DNA of 64,000 bases from Amycolatopsis alba DSM 44262. GTDB lineage: Bacteria > Actinomycetota > Actinomycetes > Mycobacteriales > Pseudonocardiaceae. Each line of letters begins with the position of its first letter. Positions within the stretch are counted from its first letter, which is position 1. The position numbers and the translations under genes are program-made. The notes beneath the pieces are model-generated. The model did not search any database and was not told the DNA's origin. It worked only from the letters and a program-made list of their open reading frames with translations. Positions 16,871 to 26,166 of the stretch are shown one piece after another. The stretch lies in NCBI RefSeq assembly GCF_000384215.1, contig NZ_KB913032.1:5385602-5449601 (forward strand), given 5' to 3'.

Positions 16871-19257
16871 CGGATCGGGATGACCGAGAAATCCATTCCG
16901 AGATGTCTGGCTCGGCGAGTGAGGTCGTTCAAGCCAGGGATGTTCATGGGGATATACATCTTCACGGGAAAGCGCAGCGCCAGTGGGCAGTTCGGCCACA
17001 ACAACTACCTGCGGACGTGCGAGGGTTCGTCAACAGGGTCGCCGAACTCGAGCGTCTCGATCGAATATTGCTCGGAGAATTGAGTCAGCCACCTGCGATC
17101 AAACTGGCAGTGGTCGCGGGAACGGCAGGAGTCGGAAAGACATCACTCGCGGTGCACTGGGCCCATCGCGTGCGAACAAGATTTCCGGATGGCCAGCTGT
17201 ATGTCAATATGCGAGGTTACGACCCAGGTCCGCCGGTGGCGGCCACGCAGGCCTTGGAGCACTTTCTGCGAGCACTTGGCGTTCCGCGCGGTGCTGTTCC
17301 GGTGGATGCGGAAGCCAAGGCATCTCTCTTTCGTTCCCTGGTGGCAGGTCGGCGGATCTTGGTTCTTCTCGACAATGTCGCCACGGCAGCTCAGGCCAGG
17401 CCGCTGATTCCGGGGACTTCCGAGTGTCTGACCCTTGTCACCAGCAGAAGTCGATTGTCGAGCTTGGTCTTCCATAATGGTGCACATCGCCTCACGGTGG
17501 ACATGCTCACCGAGTCCGAGGCGGTGGCACTGCTGCGTGACGTGACGGCAGGGTATCGGGCCAATGACGACGAAGATCAGCTCGTTGAGCTCGCACGTCT
17601 CTGCGGCCGCCTTCCGCTGGCGCTCCGGATAGCTGCGGAACGTGCCGCCCGAGAGCCTGTCGTGCCGTTGGATGCGCTGGCCCGAGAACTGCGTGACGAG
17701 TCAAGTCTTTGGGATGCGCTGGCGGGCGACAATGACGATGCGGATGCGGTACGCAGTGTCTTTGCCTGGTCATACCGGGCGCTGACCGAAGAATCGGCGC
17801 GATTCTTCCGTTTGCTGGCACTTCATCCAGGAGCCGTGTTCAGCGTGTCCGCCACTGCTGCGCTGACGGGAACTCCCACGAGTGACGCCCGCCGTGTCCT
17901 GGATGTCCTGGCGGGGGCTCACATGCTCGAGCAGATTGCGCCGGGGAGATACCAATTTCATGATCTTCTGCGCTTCTATGCCCATGATCAGGCTCGCGAG
18001 GAAGAATCCGACGAAAGCCGGGCTGAGGCATTGCGTCGAGTTTTGGCGTGGTATGTCCACGGTGCTGATTCACTTCAGGAATCTCTGAATCCGATGTCGC
18101 CGCGCGTCGTGCTCGATTCGAACGCACGGTTTGACCTTCCTTTTCCTGGATTTTCCACGGTCGCCGAAGCCAGTGAATGGTACGCTTTGGAGCGTCCCAA
18201 TCTGCTGGCGGCGACACGTGCGGCAGCCGACGCCGGACTTTACGAGCCCGCCTGGCAATTTGCTTCGATCTTGCATCATATCTACCGGATTCTCGGGCCT
18301 TTGGATGACTGGCGAATCGTGACAGAAGTCGGCATAAAAGCAGCTCGCCAGGTGGGGAACAAGAGGGCTGAGGCCGAACTTCTCGAAAGTATGGCCACTG
18401 TATGTGTGCAAACTGACCAACTCGTTCACGGTGCGCGATACTTCGACATGTGCTTGGCGATTCGTCGCGAAGTCGGCGATCGGCTGGGTGAAGTGATGGC
18501 GCTCAACGGTATGGGGCAACTGAATCTTCGTCGACGGGAGCTGACGGAAGCCGGCCGACTGTTCAGGGAATGTCTGGCCATTGCCGGTGATCTCGACAAT
18601 CAATTCTGGCAAGCTGTCGCAAGAGGTAATCTCGGGGTAACCGCTCATCAGGTGATGGACAATGTCACGGCTGTCGAATACGCGGTCGAGAATCTCGATT
18701 TTCACAAATCGGCGGGCAATCCTCTCGGTGCAGGTGATTCCCTTCATGCGCTTGCCAGGTCGTACCGCGAGCTTGGCCGACACGCTGACGCCTTGGAGTC
18801 GATTGTTCAGGCGATAGAGATCGCCCGGAAGAACGACAACCGCGTATGGGAGGCTTACTGGTTGATCGAGTACGGCCACATCCAGCGTTCCGTTGGCCAG
18901 GTCTTCGAATCCCTTGTCTCGTATCAGCGGGCGGCTGTGCTTCAGCGCGAGCACGGCGACCGCAGCCGTGAAGCGCAGGCATTGAATGGCGCGGGTCTGG
19001 CCTACCGGGACCTCGAACGCTACAAGGAATCGACTGATTTCCACCGGTTTGCCGTTGCGATTCACCGGGAGACTCGAGATCAATGGCTGCTGGGGGTGAC
19101 ATTGAACGATCTTGCAATATCTTGTGAATTACTTGGCGATGCCGATATGGCTCGGCAGTACCGGGAGGGCGGCTTGGCGAGTATTGCAAATTTCGACGAC
19201 CCGCGAGCAAGTGAGCTTCGTCGTCAAATAGTTCAAGCGCTCAGAACTGCCGAATAG
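16867..19257 (+). CDS. NB-ARC-TPR (STAND) protein without DNA-binding domain
   Basis: Protein of 796 aa from the TTG at 16867 (GAGG 5 bases upstream, TTGA overlap with the previous stop); an ATG at 16903 is the alternative. Residues 20-34, VVQARDVHGDIHLHG, form a short conserved-looking motif preceding NB-ARC. Residues ~50-370 are the NTPase (Walker A GTAGVGKT at 85-92, LVLLDN-type Walker B, then a winged-helix part). Residues ~430-790 are TPRs. Unlike AfsR/SARP proteins it has no OmpR-like domain, so it is more likely a signal-transducing or defence-type NLR than a transcription activator. GC is lower than in its neighbours, a sign of transfer. Confidence 0.78.
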   Translation: MTDRDDREIHSEMSGSASEVVQARDVHGDIHLHGKAQRQWAVRPQQLPADVRGFVNRVAELERLDRILLGELSQPPAIKLAVVAGTAGVGKTSLAVHWAHRVRTRFPDGQLYVNMRGYDPGPPVAATQALEHFLRALGVPRGAVPVDAEAKASLFRSLVAGRRILVLLDNVATAAQARPLIPGTSECLTLVTSRSRLSSLVFHNGAHRLTVDMLTESEAVALLRDVTAGYRANDDEDQLVELARLCGRLPLALRIAAERAAREPVVPLDALARELRDESSLWDALAGDNDDADAVRSVFAWSYRALTEESARFFRLLALHPGAVFSVSATAALTGTPTSDARRVLDVLAGAHMLEQIAPGRYQFHDLLRFYAHDQAREEESDESRAEALRRVLAWYVHGADSLQESLNPMSPRVVLDSNARFDLPFPGFSTVAEASEWYALERPNLLAATRAAADAGLYEPAWQFASILHHIYRILGPLDDWRIVTEVGIKAARQVGNKRAEAELLESMATVCVQTDQLVHGARYFDMCLAIRREVGDRLGEVMALNGMGQLNLRRRELTEAGRLFRECLAIAGDLDNQFWQAVARGNLGVTAHQVMDNVTAVEYAVENLDFHKSAGNPLGAGDSLHALARSYRELGRHADALESIVQAIEIARKNDNRVWEAYWLIEYGHIQRSVGQVFESLVSYQRAAVLQREHGDRSREAQALNGAGLAYRDLERYKESTDFHRFAVAIHRETRDQWLLGVTLNDLAISCELLGDADMARQYREGGLASIANFDDPRASELRRQIVQALRTAE

Positions 19258-19284
19258 GACGGCAGCTCGGTCGCCGGCCGAAAG

Positions 19285-19953
19285 TCACCGGCGCTCGGCG
19301 CCGTCGGCAGGCTTTCCCGACGGAGCGCCATCGAGGCCGAGCAGCCGTGAGACGAGCGCGACCTGATCGGCGTAATGGTGCAGGAAGTCGGATGAGCGCG
19401 CGTCGACCTCGTAGAGGCCCTCGATGACATGGGGCAGCGTGGTGGGACCCATCGCGGCGGCCATCATCATGACGACCAGGCACGCCGGATCCAGTTCGGA
19501 CGACACCTTGCCTTCGGCCTGGAGGGCGCGGATCACGTCGACCTCCCGCCGCAGGCGTTCGGAACGCCGGACACGATCGGGATCGTCCTCGGAACCCTGG
19601 TACTCCAGGCCGCTCCAAGCGAACTGCCGCGCGCCATCCGGGTTGTGCAGGGCTTGCAGCACGTAGCGGCGGGCCGCTTCGCCGGGCGAGGTGCCCGGCG
19701 GCACCAGCTCTCGTTCGTAGCTCCACCAGTTGTCGGCGACCGCCTGGTAGAGGCCTTGCTTGCCGTCGAAGTAGTACGAGATGAGCTGCTGGTTGACCTT
19801 GGCGCGGGAAGCGATGGCGGCGACCCGCGCTCCGGCGTAGCCGTTCGCGGCGAACTCGGTGGTCGCCGCTTCCAGGATGCGTTGACGGGTGCGCTCCGCG
19901 TCGCGTTGCCGTTGCTCCGGTGCGGGCGAGCGGCGGGGCTTCGACGGAGACAT
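19285..19953 (-). CDS. TetR-family transcriptional regulator
   Basis: Protein of 222 aa starting at ATG 19953. The N-terminal helix-turn-helix is clear (RILEAATTEFAANGYAGARVAAIASRAKVNQQLISYYF), followed by a variable helical ligand domain. Upstream in-frame sequence to 20199 is encoded by the repeat element and is not part of the protein. It is divergent from the carboxylase operon, with the 109-base repeat element in the gap, and may regulate itself or the left end of the polyketide cluster. No strong ribosome site is seen. Confidence 0.85.
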   Translation of the reverse strand: MSPSKPRRSPAPEQRQRDAERTRQRILEAATTEFAANGYAGARVAAIASRAKVNQQLISYYFDGKQGLYQAVADNWWSYERELVPPGTSPGEAARRYVLQALHNPDGARQFAWSGLEYQGSEDDPDRVRRSERLRREVDVIRALQAEGKVSSELDPACLVVMMMAAAMGPTTLPHVIEGLYEVDARSSDFLHHYADQVALVSRLLGLDGAPSGKPADGAERR

Positions 19954-19966
19954 ACGACCACTGTAT
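19952..19966. promoter_or_regulatory. Possible TetR operator
   Basis: Short inverted repeat ATAC-N7-GTAT overlapping the tetR start codon. Autoregulation of TetR genes commonly uses palindromes here, but this one is short and the call is tentative. Confidence 0.3.
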
Positions 19967-19989
19967 CTCCGCCGGTGATCCGTTCGGCG

Positions 19990-20099
19990 GTCCGTGAAGG
20001 CCTCCTTGAGGTCCATCCATGCCCCCGCCGCCACCCTCAACGGAGACGCTGCGCGCCACTGCATGGATTCAAGTCCCTCAAGGAGGCCTTCACGGACTT
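19990..20099. repeat. 109-base element with 20-base terminal inverted repeats
   Basis: Ends TCCGTGAAGGCCTCCTTGAG and CTCAAGGAGGCCTTCACGGA are perfect inverted repeats. The ~65-base interior (beginning GTCCATCCATGCCCCCGCCG) is not palindromic and is nearly identical in the copies at 35060-35168 and 53592-53690, all in the same orientation. No coding capacity, so it resembles a small miniature inverted-repeat element. This is the most intact copy in the window. Confidence 0.85.
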
Positions 20100-20166
20100 G
20101 CCGCCGGACGGGAGCGGGGAGGGGGCGGGGGACTGGTCGACCGTTCTTCGTGCGGCCGTAGAGCGT

Positions 20167-20184
20167 GTCGGGGCAGGGTCGCTG
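20167..20184 (+). promoter_or_regulatory. Weak SARP-like direct repeat before carboxylase operon
   Basis: GTCGGGG and GTCGCTG start 11 bases apart, 42 bases upstream of the AccD-AccA start. Position and period match the better sites in this cluster, but only the GTCG part agrees with the consensus. Confidence 0.3.
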
Positions 20185-20225
20185 TCGCCGGTGTGTCACG
20201 CCGGGCCCCGACGGAAGGAGCGGCG

Positions 20226-21899
20226 ATGTCCAGCCAGACTGCCGAGCGGGCGACCGGGGGTGAGACCGCGCGATGGCTCCGGTGCGCGGGGTGCGGGACC
20301 GTGCTCTACGCCCGGCGGGTCGAGCGGGAGCTCGGGGTGTGCCCGGACTGTGGTCATCACCATCGTCTCGCCGCCGCTGAGCGGATCCGCGGGCTGCTCG
20401 ACGAGGGCTCGGTCGTGCCGATCGAGGCGGACCTCGTGGACGCGGACCCGCTGGACTTCACCGACCGGGTGGCCTACCCCGATCGGCGGGCCGCGGCACG
20501 GGCCGCGACGGGGTTGCGCGAAGCCGTGGTCTGCGCGCGCGGCACCGTGGACGGGCATCCGGCGGTGCTGGCCGTGATGGACTTCCGCTTCCTCGGTGGC
20601 AGTCTCGGCGGCGCGGTGGGGGAGCTGATCACTCGCGCGGGTGAGGAGGCGCTGCGGCGGCGTGAACCGTTCGTCATCGTCAGCGCGTCCGGGGGCGCCC
20701 GGATGCAGGAGGGGCCGCTGTCGCTGATGCAGATGGCCAAGACGAGCCAGCTCATCGGCAGGCTGGACGCGGCGGGCGTGCTCGTCGTTTCGATCGTCAC
20801 CGACCCCACGTTCGGCGGAGTGGCCGCTTCCTACGTCACGCTCGCCGACGTGATCATCGCCGAACCCGGCGCCCGCCTGGGTTTCGCCGGTCCCAGGGTG
20901 ATCGAGCAGACGATCAACCGGCCGTTGCCGCCGGGATTCCAGACCGCGGAGTTCCTGATGGCGCACGGGCTGATCGACGCCGTGCATCCGCGTGCCGAGT
21001 TGCGCGCCAGGCTGGCGTCGCTGCTCGCGGTGACCGGAAAGGCCGTCACCCCGAAACCGTCCACAGTGGACTTCGACGGTGTGGTGCGGGATCCGGGGGC
21101 GTTACCGGAGGTCGATCCTTGGGCGGCCGTGCGCGACGCCCGCGACATCGCCCGGCCCACGGCGGCCGACTACCTCGGCCGGTTGTGCTCCGACTTCGTC
21201 GAGCTGCGGGGTGACCGGCTCGGCAAGGACTGCCCGGCGATCCTCGGCGGGCTCGGCCTGCTCGACGGCGAGCCGGTCGTGGTCATCGGAGTCCGGAAAG
21301 GACACACCGCGGCGGAGCTGACCTCGGCGGACTTCGGCATGACGTCCCCGGCGGGGTACCGCAAGGCCGCCCGGCTGATGCGGCTCGCGGAGAAGCTCGG
21401 CATCCCGGTCGTCACCCTGATCGACACCCCCGGCGCGGCGCCGGGGATCGAGGCCGAAGAACACGGGCAGGCGTACGCGATCTCGGAAAGCATCCGGCTG
21501 ATGGCGGGACTCGGCGTGCCGACGGTCGCGGTCATCACCGGCGAAGGCGGCAGCGGGGGCGCGCTGGCGCTGGCCACCGCCGACGAGGTCCTCATCTTCG
21601 GCGGCGCGGTCTACTCCGTGATCAGTGCCGAGGGCTGCGCGGCGATCCTGTTCGGTGACGCGGCGAAAGCGCCCGTCGCCGCCCGCGCGATGCGTGTCGA
21701 CGCCCGGCAGCTGCTCGGTCTCGGCATCGTCGACGGCGTCATCCCCGAGCCGGACGGCGGCACCCAGGCCGATCACGCCGCCGCCGCCCGCTCGCTCCGC
21801 ACCGCGCTCACCGCCGTCCTGCGACGGCTGCGCGCGCTGGACCCGGACGTCCGCTCGCGGCGTCGCTACGAGCGGTTCCGCGCGTTCGCCGATCACTGA
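20226..21899 (+). CDS. Fused acetyl-CoA carboxylase carboxyltransferase (AccD-AccA)
   Basis: Protein of 557 aa; GGAAGGAG precedes ATG 20226. The N-terminal half is the beta subunit with its zinc ribbon (C20, C23, C39, C42) and the oxyanion-type [10 protein letters not shown] and [11 protein letters not shown] loops. The C-terminal half, from about residue 300, is the alpha subunit ([30 protein letters not shown]). The fusion transfers CO2 from biotin to acetyl-CoA to give malonyl-CoA. With the BCCP and biotin carboxylase genes that follow, it is a complete dedicated carboxylase, as in several aromatic polyketide clusters. It is the first gene of a likely operon to 27384. Confidence 0.92.
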   Translation: MSSQTAERATGGETARWLRCAGCGTVLYARRVERELGVCPDCGHHHRLAAAERIRGLLDEGSVVPIEADLVDADPLDFTDRVAYPDRRAAARAATGLREAVVCARGTVDGHPAVLAVMDFRFLGGSLGGAVGELITRAGEEALRRREPFVIVSASGGARMQEGPLSLMQMAKTSQLIGRLDAAGVLVVSIVTDPTFGGVAASYVTLADVIIAEPGARLGFAGPRVIEQTINRPLPPGFQTAEFLMAHGLIDAVHPRAELRARLASLLAVTGKAVTPKPSTVDFDGVVRDPGALPEVDPWAAVRDARDIARPTAADYLGRLCSDFVELRGDRLGKDCPAILGGLGLLDGEPVVVIGVRKGHTAAELTSADFGMTSPAGYRKAARLMRLAEKLGIPVVTLIDTPGAAPGIEAEEHGQAYAISESIRLMAGLGVPTVAVITGEGGSGGALALATADEVLIFGGAVYSVISAEGCAAILFGDAAKAPVAARAMRVDARQLLGLGIVDGVIPEPDGGTQADHAAAARSLRTALTAVLRRLRALDPDVRSRRRYERFRAFADH

Positions 21900-21930
21900 C
21901 CCGTTCACTGCCCGTAAGAGGAGGAAGACC

Positions 21931-22491
21931 GTGACCGAAGAGCTGCGCCACGACTACCTGCACAACGCGGAACTCGACACCGGCAGCGTGATCGACCCGT
22001 TCACCCGCCGGGACGACGCCGACGGCCCGCGCGACATCGTGCCGTTGCTGCGCGAGGCGACCAAGGTCGCGACCGACCTGCTGGAGCGGGGCGGTCGCCC
22101 GCCGACGGCGCTGCACGTGCGGGCGGGCTCGGTGTCGATCGACCTGTCGTGGCGCGAGCCCGCGTCCCAGGCCCGCACGCCGGTCGCGCCCGCCGAGCCC
22201 GCCGAGTCCGTCCCCGAGCCGGCCGCCGCCCCGGCCGGGCACGTCGTTCCGGCGCCCACCGTCGGGGTGTTCTACCGGTCGGCGTCACCCGGCGCGGAGC
22301 CGTTCGTCACCGAGGGCGCCCCGGTCACCGCGGGGCAGCAGATCGGGATCGTCGAAGCGATGAAGCTGATGATCCCGGTCGAGACCGACCGCGCGGGCAC
22401 CGTCGGGGAGATCCTCGTCGGCGACGGCGAGCCGGTCGAGTTCGGCACCCCGCTGCTCACCCTCGAGCCCGGAAGTTCAGGAGCGTCATGA
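21931..22491 (+). CDS. accB: Biotin carboxyl carrier protein
   Basis: Protein of 186 aa starting at GTG 21931 behind GAGGAGGAAG. Residues 1-75 match the N-terminal region of bacterial AccB, residues 78-105 are a Pro/Ala hinge, and residues 108-182 form the biotinyl domain with EAMKLM (biotinylated K145). It carries CO2 between the biotin carboxylase and the carboxyltransferase. It overlaps the next gene by four bases (ATGA). Confidence 0.92.
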   Translation: MTEELRHDYLHNAELDTGSVIDPFTRRDDADGPRDIVPLLREATKVATDLLERGGRPPTALHVRAGSVSIDLSWREPASQARTPVAPAEPAESVPEPAAAPAGHVVPAPTVGVFYRSASPGAEPFVTEGAPVTAGQQIGIVEAMKLMIPVETDRAGTVGEILVGDGEPVEFGTPLLTLEPGSSGAS

Positions 22492-23837
22492 TCTCCAGCG
22501 TGTTCATCGCCAACCGAGGCGAAATCGCGGTCCGGATCGCGCGTGCCGCACGTGATCTGGGGGTGCGGGTGGTGGCCGGTTGTTCGACGGCGGACCTCGG
22601 CGCCGGGGTCGGTGTCCTCGCGGACCGGGTCGTCCACATCGGACCGGCGCCGTCGCGCCGCAGCTATCTCGACGCCGCCGTCACCATCCAGGCGGCGTTG
22701 CTCAGCGGCGCCGAGGCGGTCCACCCCGGCTACGGTTTCCTGTCCGAGGATGCCGACTTCGCCGAGGCCTGCGCGGCCGAAGGGCTGATCTTCATCGGCC
22801 CGCCGCCCGAGGTGATGCGGCGGCTGGGGGACAAGTCCACGGCGCGTGCCGCCATGACAGCGGCCGGGCTGCCGCTGCTGCCGGGCGCCGTCGAACCGGT
22901 GCGCGACGTCGAGACGGCCCGGCGCGTCGCCGACGAGATCGGTTACCCGCTGATCATCAAGGCCGTCGCGGGCGGTGGCGGCCGCGGGATGCGGATCGTC
23001 ACCGAGGAAAGCGCCCTCGTCCCCGCCTTCGAGGAGACCACCGCCACCGCGCGGGTGCTGTTCAACGACGGCCGGGTCTACCTGGAGCGCTACCTCGACG
23101 GTGCCCGGCACGTCGAGGTGCAGGTACTCGCGGACGCGTACGGCAACTGCGTGCATCTCGGCGAACGCGACTGCTCGGTGCAGCGCCGTCACCAGAAGCT
23201 CATCGAGGAGTCACCCGCGCCCCGGCTGCCGGAAGGCCTGGCCCGGCGCATCCGCGAGGCGGCCGTGCGCGGCGCGCTGGCGACCGGTTACGTCGGCGCG
23301 GGCACCTTCGAGTTCCTCGTCGGCGAAGACGGCGAGTTCTACTTCATGGAGGTGAACTGCCGTATCCAGGTCGAGCATCCGGTGTCGGAGATGGTCACCG
23401 GGGTGGACCTGGTGCAGGAGCAGTTCCGGATCGCGTCGGGGGAACGGCTCCGGTTCGGGCAGTCCGATGTGGAACTTCGCGGGGTGGCCATCGAATGCCG
23501 GATCAACGCGGAGGACCCGGCGCGCGGTTTCCTGCCGACACCGGGGCTGGTGGAGGAGTTCGTGCCGCCCGGCGGGGCGTTCGTCCGCGTGGACACCCAC
23601 GCGTGCGGTGGTTACCGCATCCCGCCGGACTACGACTCGTTGCTGGCCAAGGTGATCGTCTGGGCGCCCGACCGGTCTTCGGCGATCACCCGCATGCGCA
23701 ACGCTCTCGCCGAATTGCGGGTCCGCGGCCACGGGGTCCACACCACCGCGGCCTACCTCGACGCGGTACTGGCCGATCCCCGCTTCGCCGGGGCCACCCA
23801 CCACACCCGCCTGCTGGACGACTTCGCCGCGGCGTGA
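22488..23837 (+). CDS. accC: Biotin carboxylase subunit of acetyl-CoA carboxylase
   Basis: Protein of 449 aa of the usual length. It has the N-terminal biotin carboxylase domain (IANRGEIAVRIARAAR), the ATP-grasp domain with its glycine loop KAVAGGGGRGMR and the metal/bicarbonate region EVNCRIQVEHPVSE, and the C-terminal domain beginning near RGFLPTPG. It carboxylates biotin on the BCCP with ATP and bicarbonate. Translationally coupled to accB. Together with AccD-AccA it supplies malonyl-CoA extender units. Confidence 0.95.
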   Translation: MISSVFIANRGEIAVRIARAARDLGVRVVAGCSTADLGAGVGVLADRVVHIGPAPSRRSYLDAAVTIQAALLSGAEAVHPGYGFLSEDADFAEACAAEGLIFIGPPPEVMRRLGDKSTARAAMTAAGLPLLPGAVEPVRDVETARRVADEIGYPLIIKAVAGGGGRGMRIVTEESALVPAFEETTATARVLFNDGRVYLERYLDGARHVEVQVLADAYGNCVHLGERDCSVQRRHQKLIEESPAPRLPEGLARRIREAAVRGALATGYVGAGTFEFLVGEDGEFYFMEVNCRIQVEHPVSEMVTGVDLVQEQFRIASGERLRFGQSDVELRGVAIECRINAEDPARGFLPTPGLVEEFVPPGGAFVRVDTHACGGYRIPPDYDSLLAKVIVWAPDRSSAITRMRNALAELRVRGHGVHTTAAYLDAVLADPRFAGATHHTRLLDDFAAA

Positions 23838-23893
23838 CCCCGCTTCCACCGCGGCTACAACGAAAATCGTCCGGGCGTGCCTACGGTCCGAAC

Positions 23894-24853
23894 ATGTCGA
23901 ACAGCACGCCGCGGCTCGGGCGCGGGAGGGCGCCGGAGCGGGTGGTCGTGCTCGGCGGGACCGGCTTCCTCGGCCGGAACCTGTGCTCCGCCCTGACGGC
24001 GGCCGGATGTGAGGTCACCGCGGTGGCCCGTCGCCCGCCGCCGGTTCCGGGCCACCGGTTCCGGCGGTTCGACGTCGTGGCCGGCGGAGCGGCGGGGCTG
24101 GCGGGGCTGCTCGCCGAAGAGCGGGCGACCGCGGTGGTCAACGCCGCGGGCGTGGTCTGGCGCGGTTCCGATGAGGAAATGACCGAGACGAACACCGCGC
24201 TGGTGGACGTCCTGCTCGACGCGCTCGCCCTGTTCGAGGTCTCGCCGCGGCTGATCCAGCTCGGCACGGTCTACGAATACGGGAATCCCGCCGGGGCCGT
24301 CGATCTGCGTGAGGGCACGCCTGCCGCGCCCACCAGCCCTTACGGCCGCGGCAAACTGCGCGCCACGGAGGCGGTGCTCGCCAGGGACGGCCGCGCGGTC
24401 GTGCTGCGCCTCAGCACGGCCATCGGTCCGGGGATGCCGTCGGAGAGCCTGCTGGGGTCGGTGGCCCGCCGGCTCGCCGACGCGGACGGGCCCGCCCTGG
24501 TCGAGCTTCCGGTCCTCCGCGGCCGGGGCGATTTCCTCGACGTGCGCGACATCGGCGACGCCGTCCTCGCGGCACTGCGCACGCCGGAAGCCGCCGGTCT
24601 GATCAACATCGGCCGGGGCGAGCTCACCCCGGTCGGCGATCTGGTGCGGCGGCTGATCGACGTCAGCGGGGTGACCGCGCGCGTGGTCACCCTGGCCACC
24701 GGGGGTTCCCGGCGGACGAAGGGATTCGAGGAACGGCGGATCGTGAGGGAAGTCGCCGGACAGGTGCTCGGCTGGGCACCGCGCAGGTCCCTGACCGACG
24801 CGCTGCGCACGTTGTGGCAGGACACCAGCATCGAACGGAGACGGCACGCATGA
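23894..24853 (+). CDS. NDP-4-keto-6-deoxyhexose 4-ketoreductase (SDR)
   Basis: Protein of 319 aa, an extended SDR of the NAD-dependent epimerase/dehydratase family. It has the cofactor loop VVVLGGTGFLGRNL and the catalytic SPYGRGK (Tyr-x3-Lys). Its neighbour, the sugar 3-dehydratase, overlaps it by four bases, so it most likely reduces the 4-keto group at the end of a deoxysugar pathway. A second, shorter 4-ketoreductase lies at 31815-32555; two such enzymes suggest two sugars with different C-4 configuration. Stereochemistry cannot be read from sequence. Confidence 0.75.
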   Translation: MSNSTPRLGRGRAPERVVVLGGTGFLGRNLCSALTAAGCEVTAVARRPPPVPGHRFRRFDVVAGGAAGLAGLLAEERATAVVNAAGVVWRGSDEEMTETNTALVDVLLDALALFEVSPRLIQLGTVYEYGNPAGAVDLREGTPAAPTSPYGRGKLRATEAVLARDGRAVVLRLSTAIGPGMPSESLLGSVARRLADADGPALVELPVLRGRGDFLDVRDIGDAVLAALRTPEAAGLINIGRGELTPVGDLVRRLIDVSGVTARVVTLATGGSRRTKGFEERRIVREVAGQVLGWAPRRSLTDALRTLWQDTSIERRRHA

Positions 24854-26160
24854 ACGACCCGGCAACGCAGTCCATCCTGGAACAGACCCGAAAGCTGCAT
24901 CGCAGCCGCCGCACGGACGGGGCGTTCGTGCCCGGTGTCACCCCGATCCTGGCCTCCGGCGCCGTACTCGACGAGGACGACCGTGCGGCCATGGTGGCGG
25001 AGGCACTGGAACTGCACATCGCCTCCGGCGCCACCGCGCTGCGCTTCGAGCGCGAGTTCGCCCGTGCGCTGAAGCTGCGCAAGGCACATCTGACGAACTC
25101 CGGGTCGTCCGCGAACCTGCTCGCGATGAGCGCGCTGACCTCACCGAAACTGGGCGACCGGCGGCTGAAGCCGGGGGACGAGGTCATCACCGTCGCCGCC
25201 GGGTTCCCGACCACGGTCAACCCCGTCCTGCAGAACGGCCTCATCCCGGTCTTCGTGGACGTCGACCTGGCCACCTACAACACGACGGCGGACCGGGTCG
25301 CGGCGGCCATCGGCCCGCGCACCAGGGCGATCATGCTGGCGCACGCGCTCGGGAACCCGTTCGAAGTCGCCGAGATCGCGCAGCTCGCGACCGAGCACGA
25401 CCTGTTCCTCGTCGAGGACAACTGCGACGCCGTCTGGTCGACCTACGAGGACCGCTACACCGGCACCTTCGGCGACATGACCACGGTCAGCTTCTACCCC
25501 GCGCACCACCTGACGATGGGCGAGGGCGGCTGCCTGCTCACCGACAATCTGGTGCTGGCCAGGGTCGTCGAGTCCCTTCGCGACTGGGGACGGGACTGCT
25601 GGTGCCCGCCGGGCGAGGACAACCGGTGCCTGAAGCGGTTCGACCACCGGATGGGCGATCTGCCGCACGGCTACGACCACAAGTACATCTTCTCCCACGT
25701 GGGCTTCAACCTGAAGACGACCGACATCCAGGCCGGGCTGGGACTGAGCCAGCTGCGCAAGCTGAGCGACTTCGTGGCGGCCCGCAAGCGGAACTGGCGG
25801 CGGTTGCGGGAGGGACTCGACGGCCTGCCCTGGCTCGTCCTGCCGGAGCCGACCCCCAAAAGCGACCCGAGCTGGTTCGGGTTCGTCATCACGGTCGACC
25901 CGGCGGCGCCCTTCGCCCGCCGCGATCTCGTGCACTTCCTGGAGTCCCGCAAGATCGGCACCCGCCTGCTGTTCGCGGGGAACCTCACCCGGCAACCCGC
26001 CTACATCGATCAGCCGTACCGGATCTCCGGGGACCTGAGGAACAGCGACGTGATCACCGAGCAGTCGTTCTGGATCGGCGTCTATCCGGGGGTGACCGGC
26101 GAAATGATCGATTACATGGTCGCTTCGATCGGCGAGTTCGTCACCGGCACGCGGAGGTAG
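24850..26160 (+). CDS. NDP-4-keto-6-deoxyhexose 3-dehydratase (E1-type)
   Basis: Protein of 436 aa of the aspartate-aminotransferase fold sugar family. The PLP lysine is replaced by His (SFYPAHHLTMGEGG, H220), the hallmark of PMP-dependent C-3 dehydratases such as E1, SpnQ and UrdQ. Cys250, Cys252 and Cys260 (CWCPPGEDNRC) likely help bind the [2Fe-2S] cluster of this family. It removes the C-3 hydroxyl, so the cluster makes a 2,3,6-trideoxyhexose such as amicetose or rhodinose. The dedicated reductase partner is not in the window; host ferredoxin systems can supply electrons. Confidence 0.88.
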   Translation: MNDPATQSILEQTRKLHRSRRTDGAFVPGVTPILASGAVLDEDDRAAMVAEALELHIASGATALRFEREFARALKLRKAHLTNSGSSANLLAMSALTSPKLGDRRLKPGDEVITVAAGFPTTVNPVLQNGLIPVFVDVDLATYNTTADRVAAAIGPRTRAIMLAHALGNPFEVAEIAQLATEHDLFLVEDNCDAVWSTYEDRYTGTFGDMTTVSFYPAHHLTMGEGGCLLTDNLVLARVVESLRDWGRDCWCPPGEDNRCLKRFDHRMGDLPHGYDHKYIFSHVGFNLKTTDIQAGLGLSQLRKLSDFVAARKRNWRRLREGLDGLPWLVLPEPTPKSDPSWFGFVITVDPAAPFARRDLVHFLESRKIGTRLLFAGNLTRQPAYIDQPYRISGDLRNSDVITEQSFWIGVYPGVTGEMIDYMVASIGEFVTGTRR

Positions 26161-26166
26161 CCACGG

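Noticed and set aside
20019..20225. N-terminal extension of the AccD-AccA frame into the repeat element
   Set aside because: The extra residues are encoded by the repeat; a strong ribosome site precedes ATG 20226 and the zinc ribbon begins soon after.
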